From SIG452 sp045656345 (GTDB taxonomy: Bacteria > Bacillota > Clostridia > UMGS1840), in contig JAZOQZ010000020.1 of the NCBI GenBank assembly GCA_045656345.1, forward strand, positions 1-60,480: a DNA stretch of 60,480 nucleotides. Reading direction: 5' to 3'. Position numbers and translations under genes: made by a program. The number at the start of each line of letters is the position of its first letter. The stretch's first letter is position 1. Below, one piece after another: positions 38,458 to 47,052 of this stretch. The notes under the pieces are model-generated. The model did no database searches, was not told the origin of the DNA, and saw nothing but the letters and a program-made list of their open reading frames with translations.

Positions 38458-40188
38458 TTAGAATGTCCAGTTGGGCATAATTTTTAACTGATTCACATAT
38501 TCGGGGGATACGGTAATTCCTGTTAACACGGGATAGAACACGAAGAAGAGTGCAACCCCCGCCACGCAAACTGCCAATGCTCCCCAAAGGGACTTGCCTT
38601 TTTTCGCCAGATTGCTCCAATAATATCCCACACCCAATGCCAAAAAGCACACCATAGGGAAATAGTGATACATAAAGGTGCAACGGGTTACAAAGATCCA
38701 GGGAAGCATCTGAGAAAGATATCCTGCCAGAATCACAAAAGCTGGTAAAGACAGTTTCTTTTCTTTCACAGAATGAATCATCATATAAATCAGACCAGCC
38801 AGTCCTCCCCATAACAAAATGGGATTGCCAAAGGTGGCAATGGTTTCTCTGGAACCGTCGGGAAGCAGAACTCCCTGATGCATCCAGAGGGGTTTTGCAT
38901 TCACCATCCACTGATACCAGGTGGCACTGTAAGGATGGGTTGCGGTAAGCTGACTGTGATATTTAAACATATGCTCCTGAGTTGAAACAAAATTCTGCCA
39001 GTTCAAGGGCATATCAAAACAGTCAAAATACGGAATATAGCTAACATAGTAAATCAAAAACGGAATCACTGCATACAACCCCAGCGACCATAAAATCAGT
39101 TTGCCTGCCTGGGTGTTTTTCGGTGCTTTTTTATAACGAAGCCAAATGGCAAACAGATAAATGGCACCAAGACCGATGCCGGGATAAATTGCCGCCCATT
39201 TTACTGCAGCACCACATCCGAACATCGCACCGGAAACACCTAAAAACAGAAGGGATTTCCAGTTTACGCCATTCTCCACATACTCGTGCACAAATTCTAA
39301 AAGCATTGCAAATGCCGCTATGATAAAGAACACCATAAAGGAATCGATGGAAGCGATTCTGGTATGGGACAAATGCATAAATCCAAAGGAAAACAGCACT
39401 GTGGTTAAGAATGCAACATTGTTGTATTTAAACAGTCTTTTTGCCAGAAGATAGAACATGGGAATCATCAGCACAGCGAAGAACACGCCCATAAAACGAA
39501 CTCCGAACATATTCCATCCGAACAGGCTGATACCAATGGTCATAAGCAGTTTTCCCAAAGGCGGATGGGTGGTTTCATACATAGAAAGGTCGTTTTTGTA
39601 TTCGTAAGCCGCTCTGCCATGATAAATTTCGTCAAAATAGAAGCTGTTTTCGTATGAGGGAACATCGGGAACGGTGTCAAACTCATCTGAAAAAGCAGCC
39701 AAGTCGGTTCCGGCAGGTGCCATCACCGTGTAGGGAATCAGTTCGCCTGCTGAATTATAGAAAGCAAATTCACCCCATTCGGTGATTTCGTCAGAACCGT
39801 TTGCAAGCACTTCCAACACCACTTCATTGGTGGGATATACCGGCAGTTTTTCCTGCTGCCAACTGAACACATAAGTGGATTTTTCCTGCTTGCCCGAAAG
39901 CATCATATACTGATCAATATCAGGGCCGATCTGACGCATTTTAAAATTGCGCAAACCGTATGCGGCAAAATAACGGATTTCCGCCAAATCTTCCGTTTGA
40001 GCGAATTGAAAGGTTACGCTCTGCCCTCTTGCCACCTTGGCATAAGTCTGAGGGGTGTTGTCGGTGCTTCCCAAGCGGTAAAACGCCGCACCGCCGAAAA
40101 CAAGCATCACGAAGAAGAGAGCAACGGCACTCTTCCAGGTAAACTTTTGGGAATATTCACGCACCTTTTTCTCGTTTGTTATTTTCAT
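38458..40188 (-). CDS. PMT-type (GT39) membrane mannosyltransferase
   Basis: A 576-residue polytopic GT-C enzyme that uses a polyprenyl-phosphate sugar to glycosylate exported protein or lipid. The first helix (about 20-40) is followed by an extracytoplasmic loop containing the catalytic FDEIYHGRAAYE (Asp186, Glu187) and THPPLGK (208-213), as in PMT proteins. About 140 residues of probable beta-rich sequence are inserted in that loop before the DE motif. About ten more helices follow. It is 33 bp downstream of a second GT-C gene, suggesting joint action. Confidence 0.85.
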   Translation of the reverse strand: MKITNEKKVREYSQKFTWKSAVALFFVMLVFGGAAFYRLGSTDNTPQTYAKVARGQSVTFQFAQTEDLAEIRYFAAYGLRNFKMRQIGPDIDQYMMLSGKQEKSTYVFSWQQEKLPVYPTNEVVLEVLANGSDEITEWGEFAFYNSAGELIPYTVMAPAGTDLAAFSDEFDTVPDVPSYENSFYFDEIYHGRAAYEYKNDLSMYETTHPPLGKLLMTIGISLFGWNMFGVRFMGVFFAVLMIPMFYLLAKRLFKYNNVAFLTTVLFSFGFMHLSHTRIASIDSFMVFFIIAAFAMLLEFVHEYVENGVNWKSLLFLGVSGAMFGCGAAVKWAAIYPGIGLGAIYLFAIWLRYKKAPKNTQAGKLILWSLGLYAVIPFLIYYVSYIPYFDCFDMPLNWQNFVSTQEHMFKYHSQLTATHPYSATWYQWMVNAKPLWMHQGVLLPDGSRETIATFGNPILLWGGLAGLIYMMIHSVKEKKLSLPAFVILAGYLSQMLPWIFVTRCTFMYHYFPMVCFLALGVGYYWSNLAKKGKSLWGALAVCVAGVALFFVFYPVLTGITVSPEYVNQLKIMPNWTF

Positions 40189-40221
40189 TTTGTATTCTCC
40201 TTTTCGGGTAAACTTGCAGAT

Positions 40222-41619
40222 TTATTCCAATACCTTTTTGGAATAGGAAGCACGAATCCCGGTGTAAACATCCCACACCAAATACCAGAGCACTGCTAAG
40301 TTCACTAAAGATCCGATAACAAAAATCATATTATAAAAATTGTCTGTGACCGAATTATGAACTCCGCTCAGATACCAAAGTGCATAATCCAAGTTCAGAA
40401 AATATGTGAGTCCCAACAAACAGAAAATTCCGAAATATTTTTTCTTACCGGTAAACACAAATGCCAGAAGCATCAGAAGCGGAACAAAATACCAGTAACG
40501 CTCGTGCATTTTGGAGCCAAGCATTACAATGGCGAATAAGTAGGTTGCAAAAATCAAAAACAGATTTTTCTTATCTTTATTGAAAATAACCGCTAAAATT
40601 CCGCCCAGCACACAAACTGCCATCAGAATGGTGCCCCATTTTTCAAAGGTTAAAAATAAAAACGGATCAGTTAAATTGCGCATATTTCCGTTTAACAAGC
40701 CAAACAGATTGAAGGTGTTTAAGGATGCATAAGGATAAGACGAAAAGGTTTCGGTGTATTTTTTAATCAGGAACATTAAATCGGGAACACCGCCACGAAA
40801 CGGCATCATACAAATGCTCATAAGCACCAACGCACAAACAAAGGTGATCCCCAGATTCCACAACACTTTAAGCGCTTTGGGAAACTGATTTTTCAATTTG
40901 GGAACAAGCACCAAAGAATCACTTTTCGCAAACAACACAGCAATCAGCGGTGCAAACAGGAAACTCTGAGGTTTGGTTAAAGCAGAAAGGGTGAACATCA
41001 AAGCAGAAAGGGTGAGTTTTTCTTCCAATAAGAACCGGAAGGTTAACAGCATCAGATAGCAAAAGATACCGTCGGTTTGTCCCCAATAAGTACCGGTAAT
41101 CAAAAATGAGGGGAACATCGCCAACAACATTGCCATCGGCAACTGTTTCTGCACAGGGTAACGTTTGCTATATGCTCTCAGAATTTCGTAGCCAATCAGC
41201 CCTTCCGCTAAAATGCCGGGCATTTTTACAAACAGTTTGGTGAGATAATCTCCACCGCCCAACAGGTTTTTCACCCAACCGAAAAAGCCGGTCATCATAA
41301 TATAAAGAGGCGGATAGTCGCAGAAATAATCATCGGCATAAAAACCGTTTAAGCCACCTGCCGCCCGTTCCATCCAGGCAGTATACGTGTTCATATCCAC
41401 TTCATATCCTTTAAAATAAGGGGAAACCAGGATTTTTATCAGCGTAATCACACCAAGGATTACAAGACATCCCACCCTGGGAGTTCTCTGGTCGTTGACC
41501 TTCTGCAAGCGGTTATTCTGATCCTGATATACAAACCACATAAATGCTGCAAAAACAAATACCAAAATCATTGCAATCGGAATAGCCGGCTGAGTAGTAG
41601 TCTGCACCGTTTGTTCCAT
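40222..41619 (-). CDS. Gpi18-like GT-C membrane glycosyltransferase
   Basis: A 465-residue membrane protein with about 11 helices. The first periplasmic loop carries EVDMNTYTAWMERAAGGL and CDYPPLYI, and later loops contain TYWGQTDGIFCYL and GSKMHERYWYF. The MHER motif is typical of Gpi18/PIG-V-like mannosyltransferases. It probably transfers a sugar from a lipid-phosphate donor outside the membrane. It lies between a tRNA modification gene and the PMT-type enzyme, 18 and 33 bp away. Substrate unknown. Confidence 0.8.
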   Translation of the reverse strand: MEQTVQTTTQPAIPIAMILVFVFAAFMWFVYQDQNNRLQKVNDQRTPRVGCLVILGVITLIKILVSPYFKGYEVDMNTYTAWMERAAGGLNGFYADDYFCDYPPLYIMMTGFFGWVKNLLGGGDYLTKLFVKMPGILAEGLIGYEILRAYSKRYPVQKQLPMAMLLAMFPSFLITGTYWGQTDGIFCYLMLLTFRFLLEEKLTLSALMFTLSALTKPQSFLFAPLIAVLFAKSDSLVLVPKLKNQFPKALKVLWNLGITFVCALVLMSICMMPFRGGVPDLMFLIKKYTETFSSYPYASLNTFNLFGLLNGNMRNLTDPFLFLTFEKWGTILMAVCVLGGILAVIFNKDKKNLFLIFATYLFAIVMLGSKMHERYWYFVPLLMLLAFVFTGKKKYFGIFCLLGLTYFLNLDYALWYLSGVHNSVTDNFYNMIFVIGSLVNLAVLWYLVWDVYTGIRASYSKKVLE

Positions 41620-41637
41620 AGATTCACATTCCTTTCT

Positions 41638-42897
41638 TTATCGGTTGGCAGAATCTTCCTGCCATTTGCATTTGCGACGAAGCATGGAGTTTTTGGGGAA
41701 CGGCTTTTCTGAAAAAATGCTCACAATCTGCTGTGCGTGAGGAGCCGATTCCATCTCTTCTCCATCGGGATTACGAAGATCACGTGCAGGTAATAGCACG
41801 CTTTCTCCTTCGGTGGTCAACACATCTAAAATGTCATCCCGATAGAATTTATTTCTCTGCTCAAGATAGAGCCGTTTGTTTTCACTGTCGTAATCGGTAA
41901 CCACACCCACTAAGGTGTAATCCCGCACATAATCGGAGGTATGCACCAGCTGACCGTCTGCATAAGGATTGCCGAAATAGAAGCCTTTGCAATACTCTCT
42001 GTGGCTGACCTTGTTCACTTCCTCTGCCACTTCGGGAGGAAGCTTATAATTTTCGGGGTCTTTCTTTAAAATATCCAAGGCTTTACGGTATGCGTTGGTG
42101 GTAACTGCCACATAATAAGGCGTTTTCATTCTGCCTTCAATTTTAAAGGAGGTGATTCCCGCCTTTGCCATCAGGTCTAAATGCTCAATCATACACATAT
42201 CCTTGGCATTCATAATGTAGGTCCCGTGTTCTGAACCGCCGATGGTGAAGGGATAATCAGGACGCTTTTCTTCATAGAGTTTATATTTCCAACGGCAAGG
42301 CTGTGCACATTCGCCACGGTTGGAATCTCTGCCCGTCATATAGGCAGAAAGCAAGCATCTGCCTGAGTAGGAAATGCACATCGCACCATGGCAAAATGCT
42401 TCTAAGTCCAAGTCGGGATTGGTGTTTGCACGGACGGTGGCAATTTCGTCTAAAGTCAGCTCTCTTGCCAGTACCACACGTTTTGCACCCATATCATAAT
42501 AGGTGTTACAGGCAACGGAATTTAGGATATTTGCCTGGGTACTCATATGAACTTCTAAATCGGGGCACCACTTTTTAATCAGGCACAAAGCACCTAAATC
42601 AGAAGCGATAACGGCATCAATGCCCATTTCATAGGCTTCTTTGATGGCTCTTTCCAGGGTGGAAAAATCGCCGTCCCGCATCACCATATTGCAGGCGCCG
42701 TACAGCTTCATATTGTATTTTTTCTTGATTTCAATCGCTTTTTGTAAGTAATCTCCCGAGAACAACTGCTGAGGTGCCCGAAGGGACAGTCCGTTTAAGC
42801 CGATATAAGCGGCATCCGCACCGTAAACCCCTGCGGTTTCCAGCTTTTCTAAGTCTCCTGCAGGAGATAATAATTCTAATTTTTCTAAATTCTTCAT
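41638..42897 (-). CDS. U32-family tRNA hydroxylation protein TrhP-like
   Basis: A 419-residue U32 'peptidase' family protein. Members such as E. coli TrhP and B. subtilis YrrN/YrrO make 5-hydroxyuridine at tRNA position 34 using prephenate, rather than acting as proteases. The signature FCHGAMCISYSGRCLLS and GECAQPCRWKY cysteines are present. The ATG at 42895-42897 follows AAGGA. It is 19 bp after the methyltransferase that would act on its product, strong context for the tRNA role. Confidence 0.88.
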   Translation of the reverse strand: MKNLEKLELLSPAGDLEKLETAGVYGADAAYIGLNGLSLRAPQQLFSGDYLQKAIEIKKKYNMKLYGACNMVMRDGDFSTLERAIKEAYEMGIDAVIASDLGALCLIKKWCPDLEVHMSTQANILNSVACNTYYDMGAKRVVLARELTLDEIATVRANTNPDLDLEAFCHGAMCISYSGRCLLSAYMTGRDSNRGECAQPCRWKYKLYEEKRPDYPFTIGGSEHGTYIMNAKDMCMIEHLDLMAKAGITSFKIEGRMKTPYYVAVTTNAYRKALDILKKDPENYKLPPEVAEEVNKVSHREYCKGFYFGNPYADGQLVHTSDYVRDYTLVGVVTDYDSENKRLYLEQRNKFYRDDILDVLTTEGESVLLPARDLRNPDGEEMESAPHAQQIVSIFSEKPFPKNSMLRRKCKWQEDSANR

Positions 42898-42916
42898 GAT
42901 AAAAATCCTTATCAAA

Positions 42917-43573
42917 TTATCGTTTGATGGTTAGGGAAACACCGTCTCCGATGGGGATAACCACCGTTTCCAATTCCTCGTCGTGACTAATGGCATCTAA
43001 GTACATCCGAAGACGCTTCACAATGGTTTTTTTGCGAAGGATCAAAAGGTCGTCGTTTGCCACCATCCCTTTATAAAGCACATTATCGGTTACCAATACC
43101 CCACCCTTGGGAAGGAGTTTCTTTAAATAGGGAATGTAATCATAATACTGCCCTTTGGCACTGTCCAAAAAGATAAAATCAAAGGTTTTCCCTTCGTTCA
43201 CCAATTCTTCCAGCACGTCCATTCCGTCACCGTTTTTGGGAAGGATGCGGTCAGTTAAGCCGTTTTCCTGGAATAATTTACAAGCTTCCTCGTAGTTATC
43301 GGGATTTTTTTCCACGGTGATGATTTTAGCATCGTTTCCGATGGCTTTGGATAAAATTACCGCCGAACAACCGATGCCCGTGCCCAATTCCAACACCTTT
43401 TTCGGTTGCTTCATCATTGCCAAAAGATAAAGAAGCTTGGTGGTTTCTGGCTTTGCCACAGGAATGTCTTTATCCATGGCAAAATCGTATAATTCCTGCA
43501 CATCCTCCGTCACAAGGGAACGGATATAGCGAAGGATAAATTCAAAATTGATATACTGTTCTTCAATCATCAT
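42917..43573 (-). CDS. TrmR-like tRNA 5-hydroxyuridine methyltransferase
   Basis: A class I SAM O-methyltransferase of about 218 residues, like B. subtilis TrmR (YrrM), which methylates ho5U34 to mo5U34. The SAM motif is VLELGTGIGCSAVILSKA, the metal/SAM segment is DFIFLDSAKGQYYDYIPYL, and the final GDGVSLTIKR is typical. Two adjacent ATGs (43573 and 43570) are possible; AAGGA spacing fits either. It is flanked by prmA (11 bp) and trhP, forming a translation-modification cluster. A catechol-type methyltransferase is the alternative, but context argues against it. Confidence 0.87.
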   Translation of the reverse strand: MMIEEQYINFEFILRYIRSLVTEDVQELYDFAMDKDIPVAKPETTKLLYLLAMMKQPKKVLELGTGIGCSAVILSKAIGNDAKIITVEKNPDNYEEACKLFQENGLTDRILPKNGDGMDVLEELVNEGKTFDFIFLDSAKGQYYDYIPYLKKLLPKGGVLVTDNVLYKGMVANDDLLILRKKTIVKRLRMYLDAISHDEELETVVIPIGDGVSLTIKR

Positions 43574-43584
43574 AAAAATTCCTT

Positions 43585-44475
43585 TTATGCGTGGCGTAAT
43601 GCCAGTCCGCACCAGTCGTTATCAACGATTTTTTCCACCAATTGGAAGCCGTTTGCTTGGGCAGATGCTAAAATTTCGTGGCATCTTTCTTCTAAAATGC
43701 CCGATAAAATCAAAACACCGTCAGGATTTAGACACTGCTTCACATCTTTTAGCAAAATAAGCAGCACATCCACAATAATGTTGGCGGTAATGATGTCAAA
43801 TTTCTCATCGCCAACACATTCCAAAAGGTCGCCGCAACGAACATCGCAGATATGGGAAAATCCGTTCTTTTCGATGTTGATTTTTGCGGTATCCACTGCC
43901 ACGGGATCAATATCGGTTGCTACCAGTTCGGTTACTCCCAGCATAGCTCCGATAATGGCTAAAATACCGCTTCCTGTGCCGATATCCAGCATTTTGGTCT
44001 GGTCTTTCTGATATTTGCAAATGAGTTTTGCACAAGCCTGAGTGGTTTCGTGGGTGCCGGTGCCGAATGCGGCACCGCTATCTAATTCCAAAACCTTTTC
44101 GTGAGGCAGGGGTTCGTAGTCCAGCCAAGCGGGTTTTACCACCAAGGTGTCGGTAATTTTTACGATTTTGGCAAACTGCTTCCAGTTATCCTTCCATTCA
44201 GAATCGTTGGCACCCCGAACAGACACCGAAAAACCGTTTTCGGTGAGCAGGGTGAACAAATCTTGTGCTTCCTTTGCAGTTTCTAAGCACACGGTGATAT
44301 AAGCATCTCCCGTGTCTCTTTCATCCTTTAAAAGCCAGGGCATTTCTGCCATAATGTCGGCTTCTAATTTGGGGTCGGTGACAAAATAATTATAAATATC
44401 GTGAATCACAAGGAAGTTTTCCGCTTCCTCGGTATTTCCTGCTTCACAAGTAATTTTTAACTCAAAATAATCCAT
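43585..44475 (-). CDS. prmA: Ribosomal protein L11 methyltransferase
   Basis: A 296-residue SAM enzyme that trimethylates L11. The N-terminal substrate-recognition domain is followed by the catalytic domain with AFGTGTHETTQ, MLDIGTGSGILAI, ATDIDPVAV and the TANIIVDVL motif that corresponds to NPPY/NxxY-type positions. The ATG lies 54 bp after the gyrA stop, with a terminator hairpin in between and no room for a full promoter outside it, so read-through or a promoter inside gyrA is likely. Confidence 0.95.
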   Translation of the reverse strand: MDYFELKITCEAGNTEEAENFLVIHDIYNYFVTDPKLEADIMAEMPWLLKDERDTGDAYITVCLETAKEAQDLFTLLTENGFSVSVRGANDSEWKDNWKQFAKIVKITDTLVVKPAWLDYEPLPHEKVLELDSGAAFGTGTHETTQACAKLICKYQKDQTKMLDIGTGSGILAIIGAMLGVTELVATDIDPVAVDTAKINIEKNGFSHICDVRCGDLLECVGDEKFDIITANIIVDVLLILLKDVKQCLNPDGVLILSGILEERCHEILASAQANGFQLVEKIVDNDWCGLALRHA

Positions 44476-44498
44476 TTTTTTCTCTTTTCCAAACGTGC

Positions 44499-44525
44499 AA
44501 AAAAGGGGTCGGAGAACCCCTTTTT
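44499..44525 (-). terminator. Terminator after gyrA
   Basis: AAAAAGGGGT-CGGAGA-ACCCCTTTTT, a 10-bp stem with flanking A/T runs, begins 5 bp after the gyrA stop codon. Confidence 0.9.
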
Positions 44526-44529
44526 CACA

Positions 44530-47028
44530 TTATTCTTCCACAGTTTCAGTATTTTCTGTATTTTCGGTAGCTTCTGCACCTTCGGGATTTTCGGTTTCTT
44601 CCTCTTCACGAGGTGCTCTTGCCACAGATACCACCTTCACATCCGCATCGGGACGCATTAAGATAACGCCCTGAGTATTTCTGCCAACGGTGTTGATGTC
44701 TTCCGCTTTCAAACGGATAACAACACCTGCGGAGGTGATAATCATAACGTCATCACCGTCTTTAATGGAACGAACACCTGCAATATTACCTGTTTTTTCG
44801 GTAATTTTATAGGTTTTAACGCCCATACCGCCACGGTTTTGCACTTTGTATTCGGAATAGGGAGTACGTTTACCCAAGCCGTTTTCGGAAACGATTAACA
44901 GTTCGGTATCATCGTGTACCACGCTCATACCCACTAATCTGTCGTTTTCTTTTAACTTGATACCACGAACACCACGGGTAACACGACCCTGACTTCTGAT
45001 GTCGCTGATTTTAAAGCGGATGGACATACCTAAGTAAGTAGTCAGAACCACTTCCTGATCGTCGGTTACAATCTTAACCTGCATCAGCTCGTCATCCTCG
45101 TCCATCGCAATAGCACGAAGACCGCCGGAACGGTTGGTGTCGTATTCCATCAGTTCGGTTTTCTTGATGACACCGTTTTTGGTGGTCATTACCAAGTATT
45201 TATCTTCCTCGAAGTTTCTCATGGGAATGGTTGCCGAAATGGTTTCACCGGGCTCTAAATTTAAGAGGTTCACAATGGCGGTACCCTTCGCCGTACGGGA
45301 AGCTTCGGGAATCTGATATGCTTTTAATTTGAACACTCTGCCTGTGTTGGTGAAGAACAGAATGTAGTTATGGGTAGAGGTAACAAACAGCTCTTCCACA
45401 AAGTCTTCTTCTCTGGTGGAAAGACCTGCGATACCACGTCCGCCTCTGTGCTGACTTTTAAATGTGTCGGTAGGCTGACGTTTCACATAACCTAAATGGG
45501 TTAAGGAAATTACCATATCCTCTTCTTCAATTAAGTCTTCATCGTCAATCTGAGAGTAATCGAAGGTGATTTTGGTGCGGCGAGCATCGCCGTATTTATC
45601 TTTGATTTCGGTTAACTCGGTTTTGATGATATCAAGCACCATCTGTTCAGAGGATAAAATTTCGGTGTAATAAGCAATTTGCTTAATAATTTCCGCTAAT
45701 TCATTCTCGATTTTTTCTTTTTCCAGGCCCTGCAATTTCTGCAGTCTCATATCTAAAATTGCCTGCGCCTGAATTTCGGTGAAGCCAAATTTTTCCACCA
45801 GGTTTTCTTTTGCATTGTTATAAGATGCACGGATGGTGGCGATAACTTCATCAATATGGTCTAATGCTTTCTTTAAACCTTCCAAGATATGCGCTCTTGC
45901 TTCGGCTTTACGTTTATCGTAAATGGTTCTTCTTACGATAATGTCCTTCTGATGGTTGATATAGCAATCCAGCACTTCACGGATGTTTAATACCTTAGGC
46001 TGACCGTCTACCAATGCCAGCATAATTACCCCGAAGGTGTCCTGCATCTGAGTGTATTTATAGAGATTATTCAAAACGATATTGGCTGCCGCATCTTTTT
46101 TTACTTCAATCACGATACGAACGCCAACATCCTTGTCGGACTCATCACGAAGGTCTGCAATGCCTTCCAAACGTTTTTCGTGCACCAATTCTGCAATTTT
46201 TTCAATCAGACGAGCTTTATTCACCTGATAGGGCAATTCGGTCACAATAATTCGCTGACGGTTACCGTCATCCTCGATTTCTGCCTCAGCACGAACGATA
46301 ACCTTGCCTCGACCTGTCTGGAAATAGGAACGGATACCGCTTTTTCCCATAATGTTACCTGCGGTGGGGAAATCGGGGCCCTTGATATATTCCATAATTT
46401 CTTCGATGGTGATTTCGGGATTATCAATGGTAGCGCAAATAGCGTCAATACATTCGGTTAAATTATGAGGCGGAATGTTGGTTGCCATACCAACCGCAAT
46501 CCCTGCAGAACCGTTTACCAATAAGTTGGGGAAACGGGAGGGAAGCACGGTGGGTTCTTTCAATCTTTCATCAAAGTTGGGCGCAAAATCAACGGTTTCT
46601 TTGTCGATTTCTTTTAACATCAGCTGTGCCAGACGAGCCATTCTTGCTTCGGTGTAACGGTAAGCAGCGGCAGGGTCACCATCGATAGAACCGAAGTTAC
46701 CCTGACCGTCTACCAACGGGTAACGAAGGGAAAAGTCCTGCGCCAAACGAACCAGGGCATCGTAAACAGATGCGTCACCGTGGGGATGGTAACGACCTAA
46801 CACGTCACCAACGGTGGTCGCACATTTTCTGTATGCCTTTTCAGGAGTTAACCCATCTTCGTGCATGGTGTATAAAATTCTTCTGTGAACCGGTTTTAAG
46901 CCGTCACGGACATCGGGCAAGGCTCTTGCCACGATAACCGACATGGAATATGCCAGATAGGCAGATTTCATCTCATGGACCAAATCAACCGGAACAATAT
47001 GTTCATTTTCAAACATTTGAGTATCCAT
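44530..47028 (-). CDS. gyrA: DNA gyrase subunit A
   Basis: An 832-residue gyrase A chain that cuts and rejoins DNA to introduce negative supercoils. The active-site Tyr is in AAYRYTEARM. The quinolone region reads RYHPHGDASVYDALVR, so the position equal to E. coli Ser83 is Ala, followed by Ser. The C-terminal beta-pinwheel contains the gyrase box QRGGRGI-type sequence HRGGRGIAGLS, which distinguishes it from ParC. The tail is acidic. It follows gyrB by 24 bp. Confidence 0.97.
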   Translation of the reverse strand: MDTQMFENEHIVPVDLVHEMKSAYLAYSMSVIVARALPDVRDGLKPVHRRILYTMHEDGLTPEKAYRKCATTVGDVLGRYHPHGDASVYDALVRLAQDFSLRYPLVDGQGNFGSIDGDPAAAYRYTEARMARLAQLMLKEIDKETVDFAPNFDERLKEPTVLPSRFPNLLVNGSAGIAVGMATNIPPHNLTECIDAICATIDNPEITIEEIMEYIKGPDFPTAGNIMGKSGIRSYFQTGRGKVIVRAEAEIEDDGNRQRIIVTELPYQVNKARLIEKIAELVHEKRLEGIADLRDESDKDVGVRIVIEVKKDAAANIVLNNLYKYTQMQDTFGVIMLALVDGQPKVLNIREVLDCYINHQKDIIVRRTIYDKRKAEARAHILEGLKKALDHIDEVIATIRASYNNAKENLVEKFGFTEIQAQAILDMRLQKLQGLEKEKIENELAEIIKQIAYYTEILSSEQMVLDIIKTELTEIKDKYGDARRTKITFDYSQIDDEDLIEEEDMVISLTHLGYVKRQPTDTFKSQHRGGRGIAGLSTREEDFVEELFVTSTHNYILFFTNTGRVFKLKAYQIPEASRTAKGTAIVNLLNLEPGETISATIPMRNFEEDKYLVMTTKNGVIKKTELMEYDTNRSGGLRAIAMDEDDELMQVKIVTDDQEVVLTTYLGMSIRFKISDIRSQGRVTRGVRGIKLKENDRLVGMSVVHDDTELLIVSENGLGKRTPYSEYKVQNRGGMGVKTYKITEKTGNIAGVRSIKDGDDVMIITSAGVVIRLKAEDINTVGRNTQGVILMRPDADVKVVSVARAPREEEETENPEGAEATENTENTETVEE

Positions 47029-47052
47029 AAACTGTTCTTCCTTTCTGACAAA

